The notes below the pieces were generated by a model, which was given only the letters and a program-made list of their open reading frames with translations, was not told where the DNA came from and searched no databases. 64,000 bases of DNA from Siminovitchia terrae. Its GTDB lineage: Bacteria; Bacillota; Bacilli; Bacillales; Bacillaceae_C. The translations under genes and the position numbers were made by a program. The DNA lies in the NCBI RefSeq assembly GCF_003605405.2, contig NZ_QYTW02000022.1, forward strand, positions 1-64,000. The letters run 5' to 3'. Shown here one piece after another: positions 27,075-35,492 of this stretch. How positions within the stretch are numbered: position 1 is the first letter of the stretch; each line of letters begins with the position of its first letter.

Positions 27075-28157
27075 ATGGAAATTACAGTTCAAACAGCGTC
27101 AAAAAGCTATCCAATCTATATTAAACCAAATGCCTTAGATGAGCTTTCAAAAGTGATTCAAAAAAATAACTTTACAAACCTATTGATCATTACAGATGAA
27201 ACAGTCGGTCGCCTTCATTTGGACAATCTACGTTCCGCATTGCCGGAAACTGTGGATCATTCAGTCTACACAGTTCCATCAGGGGAGAAAGCAAAACAAA
27301 TGTCTGTCTATGAATCATGCCAGACATTTGCTCTTAAACAAGGGCTTGATCGAAGGTCATGTATCATTGCTTTTGGTGGTGGTGCGGTGGGGGATCTTGC
27401 TGGGTTTGTTGCTGCGACTTATATGCGGGGCATTTCATTTATTCAGGTTCCGACAACGATCTTGGCGCACGACAGTGCGGTTGGAGGAAAGACAGCCATC
27501 AATCATCCACTTGGAAAAAATATGATAGGAGCATTCCATCAGCCAGAGGCTGTCATTTATCATACAGATTTTATTAAGACCCTTCCAGATCATGAAATAC
27601 GGTCCGGTTTTGCCGAAGCAGTAAAACATGCATTGATTGCTGATTCTGATCTATTAAACATGCTCATGAACGAAATAAAAGATTTGCATGAAATGAATGA
27701 TGAACAACTGACGCATGTGCTGCAAAGAGGAATGGAAATAAAAGCAAACATTGTTTCAATAGATGAAAAAGAGAATGGTCTTCGGGCTGTCCTAAACCTG
27801 GGCCATACACTGGGACATGTCATTGAATCCTCTCTTGGATATGGAAAAACAACCCACGGCGAGGCAGTAATGATAGGAATCGTTTTTGCCCTTCATGTGA
27901 GCAAGGAAGTGCTTGGGCTGTCTTTCCCAATAGAACGTTTTGAAGAATGGGTGAAAGGTCTTGGCTATAAAATGGAAATTCCGCAGGATCTTTCTTTTGA
28001 AGATGCCTATACGGGCATGCAACGGGATAAAAAGACGATTGCAAAGCGTCCGCGCTTTGTATTGCTGGAGACTATTGGGGAACCAGTATTAAAAGAAGTT
28101 GAAGAAAACGTGCTTGAACAAGTGTTTGACATGATGAACAACTACATTAAAAAGTAA
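27075..28157 (+). CDS. aroB: 3-dehydroquinate synthase
   Basis: 360 residues. It makes 3-dehydroquinate from DAHP, the second step of the shikimate pathway, with NAD and a metal ion. The NAD motif FGGGAVGDLAGFVA lies near 97-110, and metal ligands lie in FAEAVKH and NLGHTLGH. The ATG at 27075 is preferred for GAGGTGAT just before it; an in-frame ATG at 27054 lacks a site. Neither aroF (chorismate synthase) nor aroH-trp flanks it, unlike in B. subtilis. The first enzyme of the pathway, AroA, is encoded at the right end of this window. Confidence 0.94.
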   Translation: MEITVQTASKSYPIYIKPNALDELSKVIQKNNFTNLLIITDETVGRLHLDNLRSALPETVDHSVYTVPSGEKAKQMSVYESCQTFALKQGLDRRSCIIAFGGGAVGDLAGFVAATYMRGISFIQVPTTILAHDSAVGGKTAINHPLGKNMIGAFHQPEAVIYHTDFIKTLPDHEIRSGFAEAVKHALIADSDLLNMLMNEIKDLHEMNDEQLTHVLQRGMEIKANIVSIDEKENGLRAVLNLGHTLGHVIESSLGYGKTTHGEAVMIGIVFALHVSKEVLGLSFPIERFEEWVKGLGYKMEIPQDLSFEDAYTGMQRDKKTIAKRPRFVLLETIGEPVLKEVEENVLEQVFDMMNNYIKK

Positions 28158-28261
28158 AACTTAATTATTTTTCATTATTTTCAACCATAAAAAAAGAGGA
28201 TATTTCATATTTGTTGTAGAAATATTATTAAACATTCACTTTCTCTGAAAGGATTATATGA

Positions 28262-29515
28262 ATGAATGATGCCGAATTGGTGCTCAAACATATTGAATTG
28301 CAGGATTTGTCAAAGGCCAAAGAAATTTTTAACAAAGTAAAGAAATCCGGTTCTCCGGAAGAAAAATTTTTCCTTGCGGAACAGTTGTCCCAGTATGGAT
28401 TCCTAGAAGAAGCGAAGGAACTGTATGAAAGATTGCTTGAAGTGTTTCCCGAAGAAAGTGAATTGAAGATCATGCTGGCTGAGCTACTAATTGACTTGGG
28501 AAAGGATGAGGAAGCCTATCCATATTTGGAAACGGTTGAACCAACTGATCCAAACTATGCAGCTGCGCTGCTTCTGGAAGCAGATTTATATCAAATGCAG
28601 GGTTTATATGAAGTAAGTGAGCAAAAGCTTCTCAAGGCAAAGGAAATGTATAGTCAAGAGCCTGTGATCGATTTTGCGCTAGCAGAATTATATATGTCGC
28701 TAGGGCGTTTCCTTGAGGCAGTGACGTCTTATCAAAGGCTGCTGAAGGCCGAAGAGGAAACGGTAGGCGGTAATGATATATATGCAAGGCTGGCAGAGGC
28801 ACTGAGTGCTGGAGGTGCTTTTGAAGAATCCATTCCCTATTATGAGAAGTCGCTGGAAAACTCTAAAGATTTAAATGTGCTTTTCGGCTATGGTTTGACA
28901 TCTTTTCAGGCCGGGCTATACAAAAAGGCAAAAAATGCTTTCGAAGAATTAAAAACGCTTGATCACGAATATCACGCGCTTTATCTGTATTTAGCAAAAT
29001 CCTATGATCAGCTAGGTGATTTAGATAAGGCGATCGAAACAGCAGAACAAGGGTTGGCAGCAGATGAATATAATGCTGATTTATACATTTACATTGCTGG
29101 TCTGCTAATGAAAGCTGGCAGGGAAGAGGAAGCAGAAGATGCTCTTCACCAGGCGCTTGCACTGGATCCCGAGTCAACAGAAGCGGCCAGTCTACTGAAC
29201 AAACTCTTGCTGCACCAGGAGAGATATGAAGATGTATTGGAAGTCCTATCGAACATCAAAAATGCAGATGACTCTCAACTTCACTGGGATGCTGCCTATA
29301 GTTACCAGCAGATAGAAAATTATTCAGAGGCATTAAATGAATACAAGCTTGCATATAATGAACTTAAAAACAACCTTGATTTTCTAAAGGACTATGGATT
29401 TTTTCTGATGGAAGAAGGAATGAGGAGCGAGGGGGCGGCTGTATTCAGACGTTTAAGCTCATTGGATCCTTCAAACGAAGAATGGCATGAAATTATTGAT
29501 CGACTTGAGGAGTAG
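28262..29515 (+). CDS. ypiA: TPR-repeat protein YpiA
   Basis: 417 residues built of about ten to eleven tetratricopeptide-like helical repeats across the whole length, such as GFLEEAKELYERLLEVFPE and GDLDKAIETAEQGLAADEY. No signal peptide or membrane segment, so it is cytoplasmic and should act as a scaffold. Its length and its place next to ypiB match YpiA. Function is not established as far as I know. AAAGGA lies upstream of the ATG at 28262. Confidence 0.85.
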   Translation: MNDAELVLKHIELQDLSKAKEIFNKVKKSGSPEEKFFLAEQLSQYGFLEEAKELYERLLEVFPEESELKIMLAELLIDLGKDEEAYPYLETVEPTDPNYAAALLLEADLYQMQGLYEVSEQKLLKAKEMYSQEPVIDFALAELYMSLGRFLEAVTSYQRLLKAEEETVGGNDIYARLAEALSAGGAFEESIPYYEKSLENSKDLNVLFGYGLTSFQAGLYKKAKNAFEELKTLDHEYHALYLYLAKSYDQLGDLDKAIETAEQGLAADEYNADLYIYIAGLLMKAGREEEAEDALHQALALDPESTEAASLLNKLLLHQERYEDVLEVLSNIKNADDSQLHWDAAYSYQQIENYSEALNEYKLAYNELKNNLDFLKDYGFFLMEEGMRSEGAAVFRRLSSLDPSNEEWHEIIDRLEE

Positions 29516-29545
29516 CCGTGGAATAAAAATCGCAGAGGAGGGATT

Positions 29546-30097
29546 ATGATGGCCACCCCTGTATCTGTCAACGAGAAAAAAGATTTTATTCGCTGGTTTT
29601 TAAATAGGTATCAATTAAAAAGAAGGGAATCTGTCTGGATTTTAAACTATTTGATGAGTCACGATCAGCTAATGGAAAAAGTCCATTTTGTTGAGGAGGC
29701 GCAATTCTGCCCAAGGGGTTTGATCATGTCTACTCATTGTACAAAAGAGGTTCCATTCCGTTTTTACAAAGACAATATCATGACGACAGACGCGGAAAAG
29801 TCGTTCCATGATATCCGTTTGAACAGGGATGAGGACATTTATATCCAGATCAATTTTCGCGCATCCAATACAAGCCATCAATACGCCGCGGTATTGGAAG
29901 AAAATCCATTCGTTAAGAAAACGGTTTTTATAAGTGAAAAAGATAAATCGATTGCTGAACAATTTTTAAAAGAAAGCCTGAGAAAATATCAGGAAAACAA
30001 ACTTTTGAAAGCAATTGATGAAGCGCTCGACCAATATGATGAACAGAGCTTTAATGAGTTGTCCTTAAGGCTGAAGGAATTAAGAGAACAGCAATAA
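29546..30097 (+). CDS. ypiB: YpiB family protein (ReoY homologue)
   Basis: 183 residues beginning [20 protein letters not shown]; the second Met (29549) is at the better distance from AGGAGGG and may be the true start. The block [12 protein letters not shown] and [20 protein letters not shown] is the family signature (UPF0302). In Listeria the homologue ReoY acts with ReoM to steer ClpCP degradation of MurA, which links it to the adaptor and cell wall genes seen here. It runs 30 bases after ypiA. Confidence 0.88.
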   Translation: MMATPVSVNEKKDFIRWFLNRYQLKRRESVWILNYLMSHDQLMEKVHFVEEAQFCPRGLIMSTHCTKEVPFRFYKDNIMTTDAEKSFHDIRLNRDEDIYIQINFRASNTSHQYAAVLEENPFVKKTVFISEKDKSIAEQFLKESLRKYQENKLLKAIDEALDQYDEQSFNELSLRLKELREQQ

Positions 30098-30125
30098 ATC
30101 CTCCGGTATACTTGGAGGATTTATT
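30093..30125 (+). terminator. Terminator of ypiA-ypiB
   Basis: AATAAATCCTCC (30093-30104) pairs with GGAGGATTTATT (30114-30125), and the left arm overlaps the ypiB stop. Confidence 0.75.
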
Positions 30126-30133
30126 ACGTTTTA

Positions 30134-30310
30134 AAAGAAAAGCGGAAGTGGTCGAATAGCGACGTACAGACTGACTTGAAATGCGAAAACACCTTGCTCA
30201 ACCCCGACAAGCATAAGGAAATTTTCGAGGAGGTGTTCCTCATCAACCATAGAAAAGCGGCTTATGCCCCCGAGGGGTTAGGCGTTGTGGCGAGACAACG
30301 GAAAATCATA
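30134..30310 (+). repeat. Dispersed modular repeat, copy C
   Basis: Plus-orientation copy. It shows GCGACGTACAGACTGA, GCGAAAACACCTTG, CAACCCCGACAAGCATAAG, CGAGGAGGTGTTCCTCATC and GGGGTTAGGCG in the order found, inverted, in copies A and D. The internal CGACAGGA boxes are missing. It lies between ypiB and ypiF, which are adjacent in B. subtilis. Confidence 0.65.
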
Positions 30311-30357
30311 TGTGGCTTTAGTTGAAGAGGTATGAACTTTTGAAAATTCCCTCCCAA

Positions 30358-30381
30358 TCCAAAAGCTCATAGCTTTTTTTT
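30358..30381 (+). terminator. Small hairpin terminator before ypiF
   Basis: AAAAGCT pairs with AGCTTTT around CAT, followed by T residues, about 65 bases before ypiF. Confidence 0.6.
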
Positions 30382-30408
30382 GTTTCATATTTTTAATTCT
30401 GTTAGAAT
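30380..30408 (+). promoter_or_regulatory. Vegetative promoter of ypiF
   Basis: TTGTTT (30380-30385) and TAGAAT (30403-30408) are 17 bp apart and lie 39 bases before the ypiF start. Confidence 0.5.
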
Positions 30409-30446
30409 GGTAAGCAGTAATAAAGAGCATACTAGGAGTGTGGAAA

Positions 30447-30911
30447 ATGCAATGGAAGTCAAAAGATATTGAGGTTTATTTGGAGGAGAAGGAATATATT
30501 GACACAGCCGTTGTTCCGCTCATTCCCATTTCACTTGGCCGTAGCATGAAGCAAACAGTTGAACAAGGAGAGTTCATACAGCTGTTGTCTTTGCATCTTG
30601 AAAGGCAGTTCAAGGGCAGGATGCTTTTTTTGCCTGCGTATACATATCTCAGTGATAACGGGGAAAGCAAGAAATTCGGAGATCTGCTTGAATGGGAGAA
30701 AATGATCAAGGAAAGCGGGTTCAAATATGTATTTTTCCTGACATCTGATCCAATTTGGCGAAATATGGAGGAATTTGCGTCCGAATCTTTATTGTTCATC
30801 CCATCCATACCGCTTAATAATATGGATGACCAATATAAGCAATCTATCATGGAAGACCAGGTTAAGCAGTTGATGAAAGAGATTGTCAAGGGATGGCAGG
30901 CAACCTACTAA
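30447..30911 (+). CDS. ypiF: DUF2487 protein YpiF
   Basis: 154 residues, no signal peptide or membrane span. Family features: an N-terminal TAVVPLIPISLG and a FVFLTSDPIWRNMEEF-type block (KYVFFLTSDPIWRN here). ATG at 30447 with AGGAG eight bases upstream; the GTG at 30438 would overlap. It lies ahead of qcrA as in B. subtilis. Function unknown. Confidence 0.8.
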   Translation: MQWKSKDIEVYLEEKEYIDTAVVPLIPISLGRSMKQTVEQGEFIQLLSLHLERQFKGRMLFLPAYTYLSDNGESKKFGDLLEWEKMIKESGFKYVFFLTSDPIWRNMEEFASESLLFIPSIPLNNMDDQYKQSIMEDQVKQLMKEIVKGWQATY

Positions 30912-30949
30912 ATCGCCACATAGTTGACACGTATTGGAATGGTATATTA

Positions 30950-30978
30950 TTGACCTTCCAGTTGTATTGATATATCAT
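30950..30978 (+). promoter_or_regulatory. Candidate promoter of qcrABC
   Basis: TTGACC (30950-30955) and TATCAT (30973-30978) are 17 bp apart, 76 bases before qcrA. Confidence 0.5.
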
Positions 30979-31053
30979 AATTATGTCCCAGTTTGTAAAT
31001 GTGCGCAATAATTTGTCCGATGGACTTACCTTACTGACAGAGGGGGGAAAAGG

Positions 31054-31569
31054 ATGAGCAAGAATCCTGTAACAAGACGCCAATTTCTCAGCTATACGCT
31101 GACGGGGGTGGGCGGATTCATGGCGGCTGGAATGCTGATGCCGATGGTTCGGTTTGCAGTGGATCCTGTTTTATCAGCGAAAGCTAGCGGTGATTTTAAA
31201 ATGACTGACCAAAAGATTGCTGACATTACTGAAGAGCCTGTTCGAGTAGACTTTAGCTATGAACAGAAAGATGCCTGGTACACTTCCGACGTTACACAAA
31301 CAGCTTGGGTTTATAAAAACAAGGAAGGCGAAATAGTAGCACTTTCTCCAATTTGTAAACATTTAGGCTGTACGGTTAACTGGGCGGGAAATGAAGATCA
31401 CCCAGATAAGTTCTTCTGCCCATGCCACAACGGTCTTTACACAAAAGACGGAAACAATATTCCGGGTACACCGCCAAGGGGGCCTCTTGACGCTTATCCG
31501 GTTAAGGAAAAAGACGGCTTTTTAATGTTGGGTAATCCAGTAGAAAACCCATTTGTAAGAAAGAAGTAA
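31054..31569 (+). CDS. qcrA: Menaquinol-cytochrome c reductase, Rieske iron-sulfur subunit
   Basis: 171 residues. The Rieske cluster motifs are CKHLGC (Cys101, His103, Cys106) and CPCHNG (Cys122, Cys124, His125). An N-terminal RRQFL followed by a hydrophobic stretch (about 8-38) is a twin-arginine-like membrane anchor. It takes electrons from menaquinol in the complex with QcrB and QcrC. ATG at 31054 after GAGGGGGGAAAAGG. Confidence 0.96.
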   Translation: MSKNPVTRRQFLSYTLTGVGGFMAAGMLMPMVRFAVDPVLSAKASGDFKMTDQKIADITEEPVRVDFSYEQKDAWYTSDVTQTAWVYKNKEGEIVALSPICKHLGCTVNWAGNEDHPDKFFCPCHNGLYTKDGNNIPGTPPRGPLDAYPVKEKDGFLMLGNPVENPFVRKK

Positions 31570-31583
31570 AGGAGGCGTAATCA

Positions 31584-32258
31584 TTGCTGAACAGAATGTA
31601 CGACTGGATTGATGAGCGTTTGGATATTACGCCGATATGGAGAGACATTGCAGACCATGAGGTGCCTGAACATGTTAATCCGGCACATCATTTTTCTGCG
31701 TTTGTTTACTGTTTTGGCGGGTTAACATTTTTTGTTACAGTTATCCAAATTTTATCAGGAATGTTTTTGACGATGTATTATGTTCCTGATATCAAAAACG
31801 CATGGGAATCCGTTTATTATCTTCAAAACGAAGTGGCTTTCGGCCAAATCGTTCGCGGGATGCATCACTGGGGAGCCAGTGTTGTTATCGTTATGATGTT
31901 TTTACATACACTGCGAGTGTTTTTCCAAGGAGCATATAAAAAGCCTCGTGAACTTAACTGGGTTGTCGGAGTCCTTATCTTTTTTGTCATGTTAGCCCTT
32001 GGACTGACAGGCTACTTGCTTCCATGGGATATGAAAGCTTTATTTGCAACAAAGGTTACATTGGATATCGTCGAATCACTTCCATTCATTGGTGTTCCTA
32101 TGAAAACTTTACTAGCAGGAGATCCAACCATTGTTGGGGCTCAAACATTGACTCGTTTCTTTGCGATTCATGTTTTCTTCCTACCTGCTGCGTTGCTTGC
32201 TTTAATGGGAGTTCACTTTGTGTTAATCAGAAGACAAGGAATTTCTGGTCCACTATAA
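31584..32258 (+). CDS. qcrB: Menaquinol-cytochrome c reductase, cytochrome b subunit
   Basis: 224 residues, the short b6-type cytochrome b with four membrane spans. Haem ligand histidines are in the FVRGMHHWGASVVIV-like segment (GMHHWGA) and in FFAIHVFFLPA. It begins with a TTG at 31584 with GGAGG nine bases upstream, 15 bases after qcrA. QcrB carries the menaquinol sites. Confidence 0.95.
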   Translation: MLNRMYDWIDERLDITPIWRDIADHEVPEHVNPAHHFSAFVYCFGGLTFFVTVIQILSGMFLTMYYVPDIKNAWESVYYLQNEVAFGQIVRGMHHWGASVVIVMMFLHTLRVFFQGAYKKPRELNWVVGVLIFFVMLALGLTGYLLPWDMKALFATKVTLDIVESLPFIGVPMKTLLAGDPTIVGAQTLTRFFAIHVFFLPAALLALMGVHFVLIRRQGISGPL

Positions 32259-32312
32259 AAACTGACCCATTATTGCAGATTTAATTAATCGATGTATTAA
32301 GGAGGGGACATT

Positions 32313-33089
32313 GTGAAACGAGGAAAAGGAATGAAGTTTGTCGGCGACTCCCGTATTCCTGCGGAAAAGATGCCGAACATCCCTAAAGATTATTCCGAAT
32401 ACCCGGGTAAAACCGAAGCATTCTGGCCTGATTTCCTGTTAAGGGAATGGATGGTAGGAGCTGTATTCCTGATTGGTTTCTTATGTTTGACAGCAGCCCA
32501 TCCGGCACCGCTTGAACGTATTGCCGATCCGACGGATGCTGGTTATATCCCAATGCCTGACTGGTATTTCTTGTTTCTTTATCAATTAATCAAATACCAA
32601 TTTGCTTCTGGCCCATTTAACATCCTTGGTGTTGCAATTATTCCTGGCCTTGCATTCGGAGCTTTGTTACTAGCACCATTCTTGGATCGTAGTCCAGAGC
32701 GCCGTGCATCAAAGCGCCCATTTGCTACAGGATTTATGTTATTAGGTATTGCAGCAGTCTTTTACCTGACATGGGAATCTGTGGTAAATCATGATTGGGC
32801 AGCTGCTGAACAGCAAGGGAAAATTGTAGAGGGAACAGATGTAGAAATTGATCAAGATTCTGAAGGCTACCAGGTTTATGCAGGCCAAAGCTGTATTAAC
32901 TGTCATGGTGAGAACCTTGAAGGCGGTCCTGCCGCTCCAGCTTTAGTCGATTTAGATCTTTCTCCAGATGAGATTAAAGATATTGCTCACAACGGTATCG
33001 GAACGATGCCAGCAGATCAGTATCAAGGATCTGATGAAGATCTTGACAAGCTGGCAGAATTTATCGCTTCATTGAAATCTGAGGAATAA
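32313..33089 (+). CDS. qcrC: Menaquinol-cytochrome c reductase, subunit IV fused to cytochrome c
   Basis: 258 residues. The N-terminal part (to about 155) has three membrane spans of subunit IV, with PDWYF at 82-86. The C-terminal part is a cytochrome c domain with CINCH (Cys194, Cys197, His198) and a likely axial Met232 in GTMPADQY. This fusion is typical of Bacillus. GTG start at 32313, preceded by AAGGAGGGGAC. The strong terminator at 33140-33175 closes the operon. Confidence 0.95.
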   Translation: MKRGKGMKFVGDSRIPAEKMPNIPKDYSEYPGKTEAFWPDFLLREWMVGAVFLIGFLCLTAAHPAPLERIADPTDAGYIPMPDWYFLFLYQLIKYQFASGPFNILGVAIIPGLAFGALLLAPFLDRSPERRASKRPFATGFMLLGIAAVFYLTWESVVNHDWAAAEQQGKIVEGTDVEIDQDSEGYQVYAGQSCINCHGENLEGGPAAPALVDLDLSPDEIKDIAHNGIGTMPADQYQGSDEDLDKLAEFIASLKSEE

Positions 33090-33139
33090 TACGTAAAATA
33101 AGACGCATCGGCGTTGTATGTGAGCGAATATAGAATTTA

Positions 33140-33175
33140 AATAAAAGCCGGCATCATGCCGGCTTTTATTTTTTC
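33140..33175 (+). terminator. Terminator of qcrABC
   Basis: ATAAAAGCCGGCA (33141-33153) pairs with TGCCGGCTTTTAT (33157-33169), followed by TTTTT. Confidence 0.92.
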
Positions 33176-33188
33176 GGGAGCCGGATAT

Positions 33189-33785
33189 ATGAACTTAATG
33201 ATGACTTATTTAATGGATCGCCGTTTTTTATGGCTGTTATTAATTGTAAACATTCTTGGAACAGTTTACGGTTATTATTGGTACATTCCCCAGTTGGATG
33301 TCACACCATTGATTTTTGTCCCGTTCGTGCCCGACAGTCCAACAGCAAGTTTGTTTTTTGTCTTCGCATTGATTGCTTTTCTTCGTTATAAAAATTATCC
33401 TCTTATTGAAGCGCTTGCATTGATCACGTTGATAAAATATGGGGTATGGGCAGTTGTCATGAATATTCTTACGCTTCAGGTCACTGGCTATCTTCCGTGG
33501 CAAGGCTATATGCTGATCGCATCTCACGGAGCGATGGCTATCCAAGGCATTCTCTACGCAAAATATTATAGATTTAAACTTTGGCATGTCCTTGCAGCAG
33601 GCGTGTGGACCTTACACAATGATGTGATAGATTATGTCTTCATGCAGTATCCAAAATATCCGGGTCTTGAACTGTATGTCAGAGAAATCGGGTATTTCAC
33701 CTTTTGGTTAAGTATTTTGTCAATTGGTGTGGCTGTTTATGTCTATCAAAAATCGAAGCGGAACGAGAATGAGTTAACAGGTTAG
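33189..33785 (+). CDS. ypjA: DUF1405 membrane protein YpjA
   Basis: 198 residues with about six membrane segments. The conserved-looking block YGYYWYIPQL after the first segment is a family feature. The ATG at 33189 has GGGAG eight bases upstream; frames from 33156 run through the qcrC terminator. Function unknown. Confidence 0.8.
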   Translation: MNLMMTYLMDRRFLWLLLIVNILGTVYGYYWYIPQLDVTPLIFVPFVPDSPTASLFFVFALIAFLRYKNYPLIEALALITLIKYGVWAVVMNILTLQVTGYLPWQGYMLIASHGAMAIQGILYAKYYRFKLWHVLAAGVWTLHNDVIDYVFMQYPKYPGLELYVREIGYFTFWLSILSIGVAVYVYQKSKRNENELTG

Positions 33786-33791
33786 GACAGG

Positions 33792-33819
33792 TCTATTCTT
33801 GTCCACTTCCTCATACTTT
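33792..33819 (+). promoter_or_regulatory. Possible sigma-E promoter of ypjB
   Basis: TCTATT (33792-33797) and CATACTTT (33812-33819) are 14 bp apart, a loose sigma-E match. The -10 lies in the left arm of a CCTCATAC/GTATGAGG hairpin (33809-33837) whose right arm touches the ypjB ribosome binding site. Confidence 0.35.
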
Positions 33820-33850
33820 ATTTATAGGAGTATGAGGAGGGGGGACCCTT

Positions 33851-34633
33851 ATGAGATCATTTGTGGCTATACTATTCACCTTTTGCTTGGTCTTTGGCGG
33901 ATTTTTTGCATTTGCTTCATCCGATTCAACATTTGTTGAGCTGGATAAGATGGCTGATGAAGCTCTGCAGCTGACCAAGTTTTCCCGGTTGGAAGAAGCC
34001 AAATCAATCCTTGAAAGATTTTCGGTACAGTTTTCAAAAGAAGGGATAAAAGAAGGCAAATTTACAATGGATGAGTTGAGAGTGCTCACAGCCTCTCATC
34101 ATGAAGCACTGCGGGCTGTGACAAATATAAATATGAGTCTGGATGAAAGAGTCAGGATTGTTACTTCATTCCGGTTAGCTACGGATGCTGTTGCTTCAAC
34201 CCATCAACCGATGTGGGTTGAAATGGAGGCATCTGTCATGAAGGATTTTCAAGGAGTGAAAAACGCAGCTTTGGAAGGCAATAAGGACGCCTATAATCAA
34301 AATCTTAACACCTTCCTCTCAACATACACGGTCATTCAGCCAAGCCTAAAAATAGATCTGACTGCTGAAAAACTGCAAAAATTAGACTCGAAAATAACAT
34401 ATTTAGATCGTTACAGAGTGGATTTTTCCGAGAAGGAATGGACGGCTCATCTGGAATCACTTGAGCAGGACCTTCAGAAGATATTCACTGATCCTGATGA
34501 GGACGAAGCAGATCCATCACTGTGGTGGGTCATCTCCATGACAGGGAGTACGATTATATTAACTCTTTCATACGTAAGTTGGAGAAAGTATAAAGGGCAA
34601 AAACAGCAAAGTAAACGAAAAAGACTCAAATAA
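33851..34633 (+). CDS. ypjB: Sporulation protein YpjB
   Basis: 260 residues, with a signal peptide (1-22), a helical extracytoplasmic region, a C-terminal membrane span (about 228-246, WWVISMTGSTIILTLSYVSW) and a basic tail KYKGQKQQSKRKRLK. Such topology places the domain outside the cell or in the intermembrane space. B. subtilis YpjB has a similar length and is linked to sporulation. Start ATG at 33851 with AGGAGGGGGG. Confidence 0.85.
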   Translation: MRSFVAILFTFCLVFGGFFAFASSDSTFVELDKMADEALQLTKFSRLEEAKSILERFSVQFSKEGIKEGKFTMDELRVLTASHHEALRAVTNINMSLDERVRIVTSFRLATDAVASTHQPMWVEMEASVMKDFQGVKNAALEGNKDAYNQNLNTFLSTYTVIQPSLKIDLTAEKLQKLDSKITYLDRYRVDFSEKEWTAHLESLEQDLQKIFTDPDEDEADPSLWWVISMTGSTIILTLSYVSWRKYKGQKQQSKRKRLK

Positions 34634-34694
34634 TTGACCTTAATATTAAAATCAAATAGAATAATATTAGAGAAACTGTTATTGGAGGATGAAA

Positions 34695-35372
34695 ATGGGC
34701 GGTTTTTTGATTTACTTTCTTATCATCATGATTGTCCCAATCTGGGCCCAAATCAGAGTGAAAAGCACGTACACTAAATATTCAAAGGTTGCAACGACGG
34801 ATGGAGTGCCAGGAGCCGAAGTTGCAAGAAAAATTTTGGATGCAAACGGTTTGTATAATGTTCAGGTGAAAGAAACACCTGGAGTTCTCAGTGACCATTA
34901 CAACCCCATGACAAAGACGGTTCACTTGTCTTCAGACAACTACCATCAACACTCGATTGCAGGGGCTGCTGTTGCAGCGCACGAAGTAGGACATGCTATT
35001 CAGGATCAGCAGGGCTATGCGGCACTCCGTTTCCGCCATGCTTTGGTCCCTGTGGCCAATATTAGTTCAAATATAGCATGGGTCTTTATTATTATCGGTT
35101 TGCTTTCAACAGCAATGTCCAAAATGCTTTTGATCGGAATCATCCTGATGGCAGCAGGGGTTTTATTCCAGCTCGTTACCCTGCCTGTTGAGTTTAATGC
35201 TTCTTCAAGAGCTATGGATCAAATGGTATCTCTTGGATTGATCGGTAACAGGGAAGAGCGGGACGCTAGAAAAGTATTGAATGCAGCAGCCATGACGTAT
35301 GTTGCAGCAGCGGCCGTAGCAGTATTGGAATTGCTCCGTCTCATTTTGATTTTTGTCAACAGGGATGATTAA
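34695..35372 (+). CDS. Membrane zinc metallopeptidase (YugP-like)
   Basis: 225 residues with an N-terminal span (about 3-19), a peptidase domain with HEVGH (His96, Glu97, His100) and two hydrophobic segments after it. A second motif, LPVEFNASSRAMDQM, supplies a likely third zinc ligand (Glu). The family resembles B. subtilis YugP. GGAGG lies six bases before the ATG at 34695. The gene is not at this place in B. subtilis as I recall; its substrate is not known. Confidence 0.85.
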   Translation: MGGFLIYFLIIMIVPIWAQIRVKSTYTKYSKVATTDGVPGAEVARKILDANGLYNVQVKETPGVLSDHYNPMTKTVHLSSDNYHQHSIAGAAVAAHEVGHAIQDQQGYAALRFRHALVPVANISSNIAWVFIIIGLLSTAMSKMLLIGIILMAAGVLFQLVTLPVEFNASSRAMDQMVSLGLIGNREERDARKVLNAAAMTYVAAAAVAVLELLRLILIFVNRDD

Positions 35373-35422
35373 GAGGACATTTCTTTAAATATATGCTCGA
35401 ACCGTACCATGAACAATAAGCT

Positions 35423-35466
35423 GAAAAAGTCGAAACAGGTTACTTTTACTGTTTCGACTTTTTTAT
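35423..35466. terminator. Bidirectional terminator between YugP-like gene and ypjC
   Basis: AAAAAGTCGAAACAG (35424-35438) pairs with CTGTTTCGACTTTTT (35449-35463); A and T runs on both sides serve convergent genes. Confidence 0.9.
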
Positions 35467-35492
35467 TCTTTCAAAACGACTCTGTATCTCCT

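Noticed and set aside
30134-30310. tRNA or 6S-like RNA in repeat copy C
   Set aside because: No cloverleaf, no TTCGA box and no conserved bulge; the sequence matches the dispersed repeat.
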